DNA of 64,000 bases, taken from the NCBI GenBank assembly GCA_036346375.1, contig JAYEVE010001842.1:123760-187759 (forward strand), read 5' to 3'. Positions 18,780 to 31,462 of this stretch are shown piece after piece. The notes under the pieces were generated by a model. The model ran no database searches. It was not told the origin of the DNA and was given only the letters and a program-made list of their open reading frames with translations. The position numbers and the translations under genes are program-made. Source of the stretch: Guadua angustifolia (lineage: Eukaryota > Streptophyta > Magnoliopsida > Poales > Poaceae). The stretch's first letter is position 1. Each line of letters opens with the position of its first letter.

Positions 18780-21700
18780 ATGGAAAATTCTCGGAGGTGG
18801 ATGTATGATGGTTGGAATAAGAATGGACGGCACTCTGTCGAGTGGAAGGAGGGCACGAAAGATTTTATCCGTCGAGGCTTTTGGTCGGCCTTCAGGTCGG
18901 ACATGGCAAAGTGAGATGCCCGTCGCTCTCTGTGGTAATAGCCTCGAAGAGATGTCCGGCAGAAATGGAGATGCATCTTTGTAAGAACGGCTTCAAAGCA
19001 AATTATTATAGATGGGTTGATCATGGCGAGCGCGCGAGGTGGACCATCTAGTTACGTTATAGTACAACCCTCCAATATTGTCGAAGGTTACGATGAAATT
19101 GTGAGAATGGAAGAGATGGTGGACAACATTGGTCAGGGGTTAGATCTCCCACAAGAGGAAGTGCCTACCCCACTTGCAACAGATTTCTTAAAGCTTCTGA
19201 AGGCCGCTTCAGAGCCATTGCATGAGAAAACAAACGTGACGCTCCTTGCGGTGTCGTGACGCCTTATCGCAATTAAGTCAAAGCATAATTTCTCGACCAA
19301 ATGCTACAATGACTTAGTGAAGCTTATTTGCGACCTTCTCCTCGAAGACCACAAAATGCCACGAAACTTGTATGATTCAAGAAAATTCTAAGTGGTCTAG
19401 GAATGCCGACGAGAAAATAAATTATTGTCCTCGATATTGCCTAATATTCGGAAGGAGCACATAAAAAGACCCATGCGATCATTGTGGAGAGTCTAGGTAT
19501 GTTGAAGTTACCGACAAAGATGGTAACACAAAAAAGACGAAGGTAGGCCAAGAAAACGTTGCATTACTTTCCAATTACTCAACGTTTGCAGCGGTTGTTT
19601 ATGTCGGAAGAGACAGCGAAGCATATGAGGTGGCACAAAGAAGGAAAACGTGTGAAAGAAGGTGTCATGGTTCATCCATCCGATGGTGAAGCTTGGAAGT
19701 ACTTTGATGAAATGAATCCTGATTTTGCAAGAGATCCAAGAAATGTGCGTATTGGTCTTATGCATGATGGGTTCACACCTTTCAAAGATGAGCGCACAAT
19801 CATATTCATGTTGGCCTGTATTCACCATTCCGTATAACCTCCCTCCGGAACGTTGCATGAAAGAGGAATATATGTTCCTTTCTCTGATCATACCAGGGCC
19901 TAGCCATCCTGGGAAGCACTTGGATTTGTTGATGCAACCACTCATTGCTGAGCTAAGAGAGTTGTGGACAAACGGTGTCTTGACATATGATAGCTCAACG
20001 AAGAAGAATTTCAGGATCGGCGCTTCTTACGTGGTCCATTCATGATTTCGGCATATGGTATGTTTTCGGGATGGAGCACTCATGGAGATTGTCTTGCCCC
20101 ATATGCATGGATGACACAGTGCTTTTCAATTGCGTAATGGTGGCAAAACATGTTTCTTCGATTGTCACCGACGGTTCTTATCTTCAAGCCACCCATCCAG
20201 AGATGACAAATGCATTAGTAAAGGAAAGGTGATAAAAGAAGGTCCACCAAAAGCGCTCATGGGTCGTTGACATCATTGCTAGGCAAAATAATCTCAAAGA
20301 CACTCCTAATGGTTATGAAGGTTACGGTGAGCAACATCATTGGACTCACAAGTGTAGTATTTATAGTCTTCCTTACGCAAAGGACTTGAAACTGCCTCAT
20401 AACCTTGATCGATGCATCGGAGAGAAATGTGAGTGAGTCCATCTTGACCACGAACTTCGACATAGCCGATAGAACCAAAGATAATGTCAAAGCCGGTTAG
20501 ATTGTGCCTTGATATCGCATGCACCTGCCTTGAATATGAGCGATACATCCACAAAAAACCTAAAGCTAAATATTGTTTAACACCCTCACATAGAAAGGAG
20601 GTTCTTCTTTGGATCCAAAAAGAGGTGAAGTTTCGATGGTTATCTTTGCCAACATTAGGCGCGGTGTGAGTCTTGCTCAAGGGAAGATAAATGGAATGAA
20701 AAGTCATGACTACCACATATTTATTGAGCGGTTAGTTCCTGTGGCTTATCGTGGATATGTAGATGAGGATATATGGAGAGCATTGGCTGAGCTTAGCTTC
20801 TTCTATAGACAACTTTGTGCTAAAGAGATCAGCGAGTTCAGAATGGCAGAGTTGGAGAAGGAAATAGTGTTGCTAATTACCAAGCTTGAGAAGATATATG
20901 TTCCTGGGTTCTTTAACGCGATGCAACATCTTTTGGTACATTTACCTTATGAAGCAAAGGTTGGAGGCCCTGTCAAGAGATGAGATGGATGTATCCCGTA
21001 GAAGCATTATGTTAAAGAGTATCGAGCAAAGGTTAAAAATAAGGCACGCGTGTCGAAGGATCCATTGCGCAAAGATGTCTACTTCAAGAGGTTTCATACT
21101 TCACGAATAAGTACTTCGCGTCAACCAACAATGTCAATGCTTACGAGCCCAGGTATAAGAAAGTGTATAAAAGAAAAGTGTCAAGCATAAAAGTGTTTTG
21201 GATACAAGGCAAATCTATAGGGAGAAGTACATTACGTGAATTAGAACCGGATGAGTGGGTTCGTGTACAATTATATATCTACAACAATATGGAGGAAATG
21301 GATGGGTACATCGAGTAAGTTTATTTGTCAAACACGTTATGCGTTGTATAGCATTGTATACTATATATGTCAAACTTAAATCATTCTCTTTGTAGGCAAT
21401 TTATCCAACAGGAATGGAAAAGGCAAGGCGAACCTACTCAAAAACAAATCGATAACTCCGAAGAAAGGGGTCGTGGACCGTGCCATCAATTTCTTAACTT
21501 GGTTCTTCTATCACGTAAATATCTCAACCTATCATAAATTTCATTGAATAACGACGTGCGTATAATATGTTATTCTTAACTTGGGTTAAAACAATTAGCG
21601 ATGTCACAAGCATGCTAGTGTGCACAATGATCTTGACAGATGTCAAAAGCATGCAACCGCACGGTCAAAGTGCACAGGTGTTATGATGTGCATGGGTATC

Positions 21701-22060
21701 GCCGCTCTAGAGCGGCGGAGTTGGCACGCCCAAATTTGACGACGATAAATAGTGGGGTCGTGAGTTATGTTCGAGACAAGAATGGCAGCGATATAGAATA
21801 TTATGGGATTATTGAAGAGATAATAGAGGTTGTCTTTGATGGAAGTAATGATCTCTCGGTGGTTCTTTTTCGCTGCAAATGGTTTCATCCTACCTATGGG
21901 GTGCGACGGACTCCGAACTTGGCCTAGTCGAAATTAACCATATGAAAGCGTATCACGTGAGTGAAGAGTTTATTCTCCCTAACCGTGTCGAGCAAGTGTA
22001 CTACTTATCTTATCGTGCCCTAAGTACAAGTCTTGGTGGGTTGTTTACAAAGTAAGACCT
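18780..22060 (+). pseudogene. CACTA transposase TNP2 pseudogene
   Basis: The segments appear in the family order. The transposase-associated N-terminal domain is at 18790-19050 (WMYDGWNKNGRHS, CKNGFKANYYRWVDHGE). The tnp2 core is at 19600-20220 (HPSDGEAWKYFDE, YNLPPERCMKEEYMFL, IPGPSHPGKHLDLL, NGGKTCFFDCHRRFL). A DUF4218-like region is at 20650-20990 (KSHDYHIFIERLVPVAYRG, FFYRQLCAKEI, QHLLVHLPYEA). A DUF4216-like region is at 21640-22050 (YGIIEEIIEVVF, VVLFRCKWF, KSWWVVYK). In intact elements this protein binds the ends and catalyses excision. Multiple frameshifts and stops split it, for example between 19837 and 19850 and around 20230-20650. No intact catalytic core remains. Confidence 0.85.
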
Positions 22061-22330
22061 CCGTTACATTATCATTCTCCTCGATGATGATAACGAGGAT
22101 GTACTTGAACAAACCATTGATGTGCCATTTCAAGAAGAAGGTTTGCCAGACAACTTTCCATAGATATCGGGATAGGACTTGACAATCTTTTTGTCCAAGT
22201 CGACAACGATCACGACAAATGATATGAACGTGGTGATTAGTTCAAAAATGTATGTAACAAATAGTAAGCAAGTTTTGTTATCGGTTTTGTTATGTAAATT
22301 GTAATTATATTTTACTATTGTCAATGTAGG

Positions 22331-24839
22331 ATGGCTGCAAGGAGGGCTGGACACGACGGTTCGTTGTTGATAACAGGAGTGATGAGGACGGCCGGAGACA
22401 GAGGCGGAGGGCATGCGGAGGGCACGGATCTCGTAGCCGTCAGCAAGAGCTCAGCGAGGCACGGAGGGCATGCCGGAGGGCACGGATCTCGTGGCCGTCT
22501 GCAGCACTCGAGACAGGACGGAGGGCACATCTTCCACTCGGGAGGCAGAGAGCAGGCCGGGAGCACGAGCTCGAAAGAAGAGGGCACTAATAAGCTTCAC
22601 ACGGGCTCCACGGATCCAAATGAGAAGATTGTATTTAAATACTTTGGGGATTAGTGCGTATGTTCTAAAAGTTGAATTTGTGTAGCACCAAATTGTTGTT
22701 CTAACTCGAGATGTATTGTTGTTGTGTAGTAACTTGGTGGCAATCCGTAACAATGTGAAGGAGCCAGTCCACCCTAGGGACCATTTTGAGGATGAACTAC
22801 CCAGAATGGTGGACATTGGTGATGTGCATAGGGAAGCACTCTCTGGGGCGACTACAAGGCTGTTCGGGATGGTGACGGATCGGTTGTCGATCGTTGCCTC
22901 GGCAGTTTTGGGTAAGTAATACATTATTTGGGTAATTAGTCGACCACATGATCGGTCCTGAATTCTAATAATTCTAGTAATTCACGCTTATTGTTTGTGG
23001 TCTATTTTAGGCTAGGTATGCTCGCTTTACGATTTGAGAGCGACAGCGTCTTGTGGCCCACGAGGTTATTGATAGAAAAGCAAGACACATTGTGAACGAG
23101 ATGATCTCACTTTCTCGTGTCAAGGCTGTTGAGGAGTATTATCGAAGGCGAGGGCAGAATCTCAGAAGGGACGGAGGTGCTCGAGACATATACCTTACCC
23201 CTGATGAGTACAATTCATGTCGACCGTCATGGTGTGACAAGTGCCCGGATGCTTGGAGATGGATGTGCGACATGTATGGCACAGAAGAATGGAGGCAGAG
23301 ATCGACAAGAAACAAGAACAATCGCAATGCATCTGCTGATTCGTGCGTCACACACCTTGGCAGCCATTCGATGGCACAACGGAAAAAGTTTATGGTAAGG
23401 TTTGTTTATAGTACTCATTCGTTGCAACTGCATTTTCATTTCGTAATGAATTGCAGGAGGCTCAGACAGGGGGGGAAGTCGACTGGATTGATGTGTACAC
23501 AAACGCACATTCAGGGCGGAACCCAGATGGTACTCGACGCGATTTGGATCCAGCTGCCCAAGAAAAATTAGTAAGTAATATCGTTTAGATACATTGTTTT
23601 GTGCGGTGTTAACTTATTTGTAATGCAGAATGAATACGTGGATGCAATGACTATGGTGCACGGGCCCGAGTGTGTTCCTACAGCACAACCTTTGGATCCT
23701 GTAGTCATCCATAGCCAGATGGGTGGGAGGAGGCATGGGAGATTGGCGTTCGGGAACGCCTACTTGTGTTCTTCTGAGTACATGCCTGAGGTGAGGGCAG
23801 CTCGACGCTCAACGGCTTCCTCTACGTCCAGTAGGCGCGTCATGGAAGAGAACCGCGCTTTGAGAGAACAGGTTGCGGAGCTTCACAAACGGCAAGAAGA
23901 GGGAGAAAAAGAGCGTGAGGCTATTCTTAGAAGACTGGAGTCCATGGAGCGAAATATGCACCAAGTAAGTTCAATTTTGTATCACTTTCAATTAATTCAA
24001 TCTACTAATGCTATGTGAGCTATATGTAGACTCATATTCCACCACAAGGATTTCTGTGCTTTTCGATCCCTCACTACGCCGATGATGCACTTCCAAGGAG
24101 TATTGTCTATTACTAGTAATTTCTAATTTCTTATTAATGTCTATCCATCGATGATATGCTATATGAATTTGTAGGCTTTCGGTTCGGTTGGTCCAACTCC
24201 GGACGGGGTAATGCTCCAATCCATATATTGATACTAATGGTCTTTTTTTTCTACAAGTCACAAATGTAATACTCCAATCCATATGTTTGAATTGGTAGGC
24301 TTCTGGATCGGGTGCTCCAGCTCAGCCACCCCCTTTGCAGTTTCCATTCCCGTATATGTTCCAATTTTCTCCTCAGAACGCTTCCGGATCGGGTGCTCCA
24401 GCTCAGCCAGCACCTTTGCAGTTTCCGTACCCGTTCCCGTTGCCATATCCACATAGTGTGCCAGACAGGGTAATATATGTTAATTCGTGAAGAATTGTTG
24501 TTTTCAACTCACAAGATAAATGTTCTAATTCATTTTCTTTAATTGGTAGGCTTCGGATCGGGGTTCGGCTCAACCAAAGACAGTCCAACATCCATTCCAA
24601 TACCGATCCGGTTTCCAATCGAAAACACTCGGACACGGTTACATTGCAAAAATTATAATCTGGGAAGTCATTGAAATAATGTTCTAAGTTATACATTATT
24701 TTCTTGCTTTGTAGGAGGCTTCAAGATCACCGGTGCAGCTCAATATGTGGGAAGTGGCGCCGAACCCACTACCAGTGCTTCGACGGACTTTGTCGATGAG
24801 ATGCTTCGTATGCCTCCGGCTTTTCCTCCACCTAGCTAG
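22331..24839 (+). pseudogene. CACTA TNPA-like (Transposase_24 / Ptta family) gene relic
   Basis: Exon-like blocks match the second gene of plant CACTA elements. 22740-22915 reads HPRDHFEDELPRMVDIGDV. 23050-23390 reads KAVEEYYRRRGQNLRRDGG. 23625-23965 reads LDPVVIHSQMGGRRHGR and ends in a coiled coil (MEENRALREQVAELHKR). The 3' part (24180-24839) has repeated short exons encoding SGSGAPAQP-type proline-rich segments separated by GTAATRCTCCAATCCATAT-type introns. TNPA-type proteins bind subterminal repeats. Gene continuity cannot be proven and some joins need frame changes, so it is treated as a pseudogene. Confidence 0.7.
24290..24470 (+). repeat. Duplicated proline-rich exon unit
   Basis: CTTCTGGATCGGGTGCTCCAG at 24299 is repeated as CTTCCGGATCGGGTGCTCCAG near 24380, followed by similar CCTTTGCAGTTTCC stretches. 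A decayed third unit starts near 24550. This looks like tandem exon growth in the TNPA-like gene. Confidence 0.6.
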
Positions 24840-25220
24840 AATCTCTATATCATACTTTTGTTGATCGAACTTTGTCGATTTGTGGACATGTGATATACGT
24901 TGACCTTTTGTTGGAATTAAACCTCTATATCAAACTTTTGTTGAATGTAAACTATATGTGGTATTTGTGGATGTGAATTGTGATGAGTTTAAGTTGTGAA
25001 TGTGTATGGATATGAATTGTTGTGATGAGTTTGTAAGTTGTGAATGTGTATATGCCAATGGGTGTTAGTTGTGATCATTTCTTGCGGCTTGTAGGTGAGT
25101 CTTGTTTCTTCCAGGTGAGTCTTGTTTGCTTTGCTTGTATATTTTGTGCTTAACACTTCATTTTAGTTTCTCATTATTTGTTGGACTAAGTCACTTCTGA
25201 TAAGCATTGCTACCTTGTAG

Positions 25221-26559
25221 GATGCAAATGATATTGAGGATGAGAGCTACCAGCCACAGGTTTTTTCATCGTGTCTCGCTCTTAGTCTTTGATTAGATGC
25301 ATTTTTGTTGAAGATTTACTTAGTGTGTTTTTCCTCTTTCGGCATTATCTTGAAAGCAATGAAAAGTACTATCTTGTGGGTAAAGGAGATTGTAAATGAA
25401 CAGACCTTCTTATCTTGTGGGTGGGAAATTGCGAGAGTAAGTGCTTTTGCTCATCTTTGCTACTTTTTTATTTTGTGTGATCTAGATTTTATTAGTTCAT
25501 CTCTGCTACTTGTTTGATCTTGGTAAAACAGTACAAGTAAGATCTAGTCAGCGCCACTCAGCATTTCTTGTTTGTTTTTTGTGGTATGTGATTAAACTAA
25601 GTACCGAATTATGCTTATTTTGCCTTGCTACTTTGGCGAGTAATCTCTTTGTTGTGCTACCTTATGGAAACAAAAATGACCGGGGACCATTTCTGGGTGG
25701 GAATCCGAACTCACTTCGGGCTCCTAGTATAAATAAAATTGCATATCTTTGGTCCTCCGAAGAAAGGCAGAATGTTCAAGTAAATGCTAAATTCTTCAAT
25801 TCAATCCTTTCTTTAGTTCATGTGAAGATTTTGTTCACTTTAGCTAGTTTTTGTCGAGAGATGATTGTTCATCGAAGTTCAATGTTCTTTTGACAACATA
25901 TGAATACTTGATGAACAAGCATGATAAGCCAAAACTAAGCAAAATCTGATGGCACTATATAATAATTGATGAAGGGCACCAGTATAAAGAATCGTCTTGC
26001 AAGCTCAATCTTGATTTGAAGCATTATCGGAGTTCTCATTGGTCATTCTTTGTGAGAACACCTCTGCAGGTTCTAAAGTTTGCACTTGTGCTGTTACATT
26101 TTAATTCTATCTTTGCTTTTGAAGTAAGTAATGTATGCATTCAACTGCTTGTTTCATCTAATTATATAATGGTCTACATGTTACTGAACTACAATTTTCA
26201 TCTCTTACACACACCTGTTGCTAATTTGGTATGCTTTTTCTGTGAAGAACAATCTTGAGGAGCTGTGGGCACTTTTGAATTTTCTGTTGCCCAATATATT
26301 TAACTCATCAGAAGACTTCTCTCAGTGGTTTGACAAACCATTCGAAAGTAATGGTGATAACTCACCTGATGAGGTAATGCTTCAATTTTTTCTTTGTTTT
26401 GTGCGGTGTAGCATTGTTTTGTTGGAAGGAAACTATGTTTTGACTTCAATTTTCTTTTCTGCCTAAAGGCCTTCTTGTCGGAGGAGGAAAACTTGCTGAT
26501 CATAAATCGTCTTCACCAGGTTCTTCGGCCCTTTGTACTCCGAAGACTTAAGCATAAGG
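25221..26559 (+). pseudogene. Captured SPLAYED-type SNF2 chromatin-remodelling ATPase fragment
   Basis: Successive blocks follow the ATPase N-lobe of the plant SYD/SNF2 group with introns still present. These are DIEDESYQPQ (exon 25221-25259), VKEIVNEQ (25380), LGKTVQV from the Walker A region (25519), KNDRGPFL (25674), APSINKIAY (25722), TTYEYLMNKHDKPKLSKI and the IIIDEGH Walker B motif (25890-25975), LDLKHYRSSH (26010), NNLEELWALLNFLLPNIFNSS (26250-26373), and LSEEENLLIINRLHQVLRP (26469-26559). Deletions, frameshifts and a stop (AAAATCTGATGG, 25943) break it, and the C-lobe is absent. It lies between the TNPA relic and the CACTA 3' end, so it was probably acquired by the transposon as genomic DNA. 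Confidence 0.85.
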
Positions 26560-27054
26560 TCTTTGATTTCATTTGCATACTTTATGCCTGTTTTAAGATT
26601 ATTTACGTTCCAGCAATTCACTATGCATTATATTTGAATTTCCTAGTGGAAAAAAGAAGTCTATTCCAGCTATTTAGTATTTACTATTTTTTATCTCAAA
26701 TGGAGGTGCTACTATCGAGTACCAACCCTCCATAATTAGCGTATCCATTGATCACATTGTAGTTGTAATCTATCAGGAATTACTAAATGTTCACTTGTAG
26801 TGCTATGTAGTTCAGCCTTCCAGATACGAGCTGATTCAGCAAACAACTTTGGATTTTCATTTTTCTTTTGAATTCTTGAGAGGTTTTACTTTGTTGAATG
26901 AGAATGCTCTGTTCATCTTTGCTGGGTTGGGCATTGTGGTGTGTGAAGAGCTAAAGATTCTCCATAACTAGGTTCCATAGCACAATGCAAAACAAACACA
27001 AAGAGTTCAGCTCAACTGCTTGTTTCTGTGAAGAAATGTTACTAATTTCCATCT

Positions 27055-27105
27055 CACACACACACCTGTTGCTAATTGGTATACTTTTTCTGTGAAGAAA
27101 TTCAC
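27055..27105 (+). repeat. Second partial copy of captured SNF2 intron
   Basis: CACACACACCTGTTGCTAATTGGTATACTTTTTCTGTGAAG repeats the intron end at 26208-26250 upstream of the NNLEELW exon. This suggests the captured segment was partly duplicated inside the CACTA element. Confidence 0.6.
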
Positions 27106-27309
27106 CCATGTTAGATTTATAATGCCACAATCAATTAATCAATAGCATGGACCAAGTTCAGTATATATAATCTACTAGCTTAATATTCAAAATACTAGCT
27201 AAAAGAAGGAATGGATGATTTTGAGGGAGATGAAAGAAGCTGACATGTTTTCTGTAAACCGAAGAAGAATGGCTCTGTTTCCTAAAACAATGAGACGACA
27301 ATCTTGCTA

Positions 27310-27730
27310 TTTTTTTTTATGCCGATTAATTAGGGTGGACGGCATTTTTCACGCGGCCGTCCACCCTAAATATTATGGTCGACCGCCTTTTTCCGCTTGG
27401 CTGTCCACCCTGACATTAAGGTCGACAGCTTTATACACGTGGCCGTCGACCCTAATATAATTATTCTCGACATACTCTGAAAAGGCCGTCCACCCTAGTC
27501 TAGAGTGGATGACTACTTTTCCGTCGACCTTAGCTAGTCTAGAGTGGGCGGCCTATATTTGGTGTCGACCCTAATAGGGTGGACTGCCCTCCCGTCAATT
27601 TAATATTATGGTCGACCACTTACTTTCGTGCTTATGGTGGGCGGCCATTGTCAACCCTAGTTATGGTGGACGGTTTTGTCTCTAGGGTGGACGGTTTTGG
27701 GTCATCGAAAAATCTTTTTTCCTCAGAGTG
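27310..27730 (+). repeat. CACTA 3' subterminal repeat block
   Basis: There are many GGTGGACGG/GTCGACC units in both orientations, from ATGCCGATTAATTAGGGTGG to CCTCAGAGTG. The block is a direct repeat of 18225-18588 with changes. Such arrays are binding sites for TNPA-like proteins. Confidence 0.8.
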
Positions 27731-28054
27731 GTGTAAGAGTGATAGATAAATCATTATCGAGGCAACACGTATCAAAAACTTAAACTAGCTATTTAATACT
27801 TTCAAAAATAAATCGTTATTTAATTTATACTATGTGTACGTAGGCACCATTGACAATGTTTCTTATGTCAATGTAGATAATAAAGTGAGAAAATAATGTC
27901 AAGAGTTAATATCTATTTAAGAAAAATGCACTCTATGTTAAATTATAATAGTTTCAAAATGTGACTTTTATCGTTAGTTTTTACAATCCAGTGTCAGTAT
28001 AGATTTTAAAATATTATAACAATCATCATCCATAAATTCCCTGTAGCTGCCACT
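27729..28054 (+). repeat. Dispersed repeat R, right copy
   Basis: It begins immediately at the CACTA 3' end and matches the left copy at 14814-15153 (ATAAATCATTAT, AGAGTTAATATCTATTTAA, ATGCACTCTA, GACTTTTATC, TATAACAA). It is noncoding. Confidence 0.65.
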
Positions 28055-28790
28055 GGCCCAGAGCAGTCGCACCTGATAGACAAAACTGCAGCTCTCTTGG
28101 TAAATTAAGAAAGTACTATAAGAAACATATGTGGATAACCACAAATCTGTAACCAAAATGTGCCCAATTATCGTCTCTAACCGTAATTCAGCCAACTTAA
28201 GGGCATGGATAAACCCCTAATTTGTAGTGAAAAGAAGTGGGGAATTAACTTGGACTTTGACTTGGAAGTGATGAGTTGTACGTAGCTTCCCGGCTAGATC
28301 ACCTAGCGTCTTGCCACCTCCTGCTGGCGAAAATCTCCACCTCATGCCTGTGTAGACCCACTATTGCATGGGTTGGTGTTGCACGACGTGATGCAAACAC
28401 CCTAACAATGGAAAACGAGCTCCTGTCGGGCAAAGGCGGCCATGCTCCTGCCACAAGCTTCCTAGGCAATGGCGAACGACCTCCTGCCGCATGCTTTTTC
28501 TCGGGCAACGGCGATGTTCGCCAGCCGCTTGTGGTGGAGGCAGGTGGAGCTCATGAAGAAGAAGAGCGGTGGTGGCGGTGAAGGAGTGTTGGAGATGATC
28601 GAAGGAGATGGGAGAGGGAGCGCCCTGTGCTCACAGCGATTGGTATAGAAGAGTGGCGTGCGGCAGCAGAGGAAGATGGAGAAACGGGCGGGCTGATGAG
28701 TGATGATAGGGGAGAAGAGGGTCACACACTATCCTATCACGCAACCCAAAGCACAATAGCCGCGTCCATTATATATATATATATATATTA
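28055..28790. other. Intergenic, no supported gene
   Basis: This is moderately GC-rich sequence with overlapping short ORFs on both strands (28276-28581 plus, 28462-28725 minus). None has a recognisable domain or splice structure. Confidence 0.5.
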
Positions 28791-28802
28791 TATATACACA
28801 CA

Positions 28803-29182
28803 CAGGAAAAATATCTTTTACTGCCGGGTATAGTTACTCCCATCTTTGAAATACCACCTAAACGAACTTGAAATACTCCTTTATCACTTTGGCTACACTC
28901 ATATACTAAATATAAGATATTCTAAGATAAACCATATGAAAAAATTGCAAAGGAATATATAGTTTCTAGCGTATTTTGCAAATACATTTATATATGATCA
29001 TAAAAAGGAGTATGTCTAAAAAAATGTACATACCACATCTGAAAAAATGTAAATACCACCTAACTAGTCTTATATACTTGTATACTACACATACATACCT
29101 TCTGTTGTGCGAGATACTCCATACATTGTGAGTACGGCATAGGGTGTAACTACTCCTGTGAGTCTAGAAAAAAGGCTTCCTA
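28803..29182. mobile_element. Micron-like MITE in TA/CA microsatellite, intact copy
   Basis: About 380 bp is flanked by TATATACACACACA on both sides. The terminal inverted repeats pair GGAAAAATATCTTTTACTGCC...TAGTTACTCC with its counterpart GGAGTAGTTACACCC...GGCTTCC. It shares internal sequence with 2226-2350. Length and microsatellite target agree with the remembered rice Micron family. Confidence 0.7.
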
Positions 29183-31462
29183 TATACACACACATATACA
29201 TATATATACTATCAGAGTATATATGTATAGATTAACTGTATATGGCTATATACTACAGAGTACAGAGTAAATCTGTAAAGAATAAGAAATAAAAATATAT
29301 TTATGCCTCCTCAATAGGCTCGGCTGTCTCCAGTCCACTACACCAGCCGCTAGGCACCTCGGCCAATCAGCCTCCTCACACTCATGACCTTGGCTCCTCT
29401 GCCTCCTCACCTACACCTAATGTCGCTGGCGGTGGCTCACCCAAGCCGGCCATCCCCATGGGCCTCAGCTCCTCAATGCCAACCAACCTCTTTCAGTCTC
29501 ATTAACAATCGATCTTACTTGGTGCTCCTCATTCCTTGAGTCCTCACTCATCTGGCTATCCCATCCCCCCCCCCCCCCCACCCACCAGAATAGGAGCATA
29601 TCCAATTATCCCACGTGGTCGATGCCTAGTCTTGGCTCCCCTACGGTCCCCTTCCCTGTCGTCGTCGGCCCGCCCCTTGTGGTCAACGGCCTGGATTCGC
29701 CGCCTTCACTCATGACCTGGCTCCTCCAGAGTTAGCACCTTAGCTCTACCACCTTTGCCTATGGCCTGTGGCCCAGCCCCTTGGGCAATTGGGCTTCTAC
29801 TCCTCGATGCCAGCGTGGCCACGTGGACACCCAAGGGCCTGAGCGGCGGTTGATTGGCGCCCTGTCTCTCTACTCGCCTACTCACCAGCGTCGCCCGACA
29901 CAACATCTCCTCACCTCGCTACTAGGTGTGCTCCTTACGCCCTCTGTTGTTCCAAATTTTCAATCGAATTGGGGACTAGGGATTGTTGAATAGGGAATGT
30001 ATCATGTGTGGTCAGTGGTGTGGTGTGGTGTGGTGGGATGATTGTAAGTGAGGCCACATATGGGCCTTCTAGGATTTGGCCGACAAATCAACTCTCCTCT
30101 TTTTCCTCCTTTTTCTGTAGCTCGGCCAACAATTAACACCCATGGAGGCCAAGGACAGTAGGACACCAGTGAAGGGGACAGGGGTAGGGGAGTGACTAGC
30201 GTTGGTGGAGGGTGGGCTCGAGCCTGATGGAGCCCTCTCCCTAGTCCTCCTCTGTATATTGGAGTTTGGCAATGGAGTATATGTACATAATTCGGTGATG
30301 TGATGCACTAAAAAACTAAGCGTCTAATTCACAGGTGTCTGATGAAACTTTATTAAATCATATTCATTTTTTTGGACCGTTGGCTTTTGATCCAACCATC
30401 CAGGTCTCTCTCATCTTTCCCGTATATTTAGCCATCCACACTCTAACCCTAACCCACCTAGCCAGTCCACATGCAACTTCTCTCCCCTCTCCCCACCTCC
30501 CTCCCTCTATGACAACCACTTTCCACGCCGCCGTTCTTCCTCCTCTCCAATGATCTGCCCCCACGCCACCTTCTTCCTCCTCTCCAACGAGTCGTCCCCG
30601 CCTTCCTTGTCTTTGACGGTTACCATTGTCGAATCCACCATCATATGCAAACCTCCCTATTTCTCGTCGCCCTCGCCTCCTGCGGTTGCCCACCATCCTC
30701 CTACATCTCGTGTGGCACTGGTGGCACCACTACCGCCCTCCAAAGTGTCTCCCCTCCCCCTCCTTTGTCTCCCTCTAAGCTCAGAGGGCACCGATGAACC
30801 CAAACCCTAAATGGGTGAACCCTAGCTCTAATCTGGCAGCAACTATCATTACCGTCGCTGGGCGCCAGAGAGGAGAAAGACGACCTTGACAGAGCACAAA
30901 TCTCCATGCCAATCCGAAGGTGAGAAAATCAGCTGCGATTTTGCATAATTTTCAGGCGACTGAAATAGCAAATCGGATATACTAATAATAAAGTACATCA
31001 CCTAGGTATGCCGAATGGGAGTAATTATCATTCTATCAATGCATGCATGTTAACTGATCAAGAGCTAGAAATAAGCAATGGTATATCCTCAATCTGGCAG
31101 TAACTGGAGAGCTAAAGTAAGTCTGATCACGGAAATTATGATGAAGTTATTCTCATTGCACGATCAGTCTGCTGTCCTCTGACGATTAACTTGACCCTTC
31201 TGAAACTACCCAAAACTAACAGCAAGTCGGGATAACTTAGAACACAAACTTTACTTACCCTGACCTGCCATTACCAGCTTCCAGAAGGCAAGCACCTTAA
31301 CGTGCAGTACCCTTCATCCAGTCAAGCAGAACCGGAACCTGAGCTGAAACACAACAACGACGATCAAGACTCTAACCTAAATTAAACTTGACTTTTTCAG
31401 CTAGCTAATTAATCCCCTACCACTAGATACTTGCTTCTACGTACCCCCTTGCATCGATGTAA
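29183..31462. other. Intergenic and BBM downstream region, no supported gene
   Basis: The region contains a TA-rich part (29183-29300), a 15-nt poly-C run (29565-29579), a GTGGT microrepeat near 30015-30040, and C-rich sequence (30430-30800) whose ORFs are simple-composition shadows. The last few hundred bases upstream of 31463 should include the 3' UTR of the AP2 gene. A terminator was not identified with confidence. Confidence 0.45.

Larger units (their letters stand above)
18589..27730 (+). mobile_element. Large decayed CACTA (En/Spm) element with captured gene fragment
   Basis: In order it carries a TNP2-like pseudogene (18780-22060), a TNPA/Transposase_24-like pseudogene (22331-24839), a captured SNF2 fragment (25221-26559) and a 3' subterminal block of GGTGGACGG repeats ending CCTCAGAGTG at 27730. 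That gives a CACTCTGAGG terminus on the other strand. The 5' terminus is not visible; the small CACTA or a rearrangement replaces it. Numerous stops show that it is not autonomous now. Confidence 0.75.
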
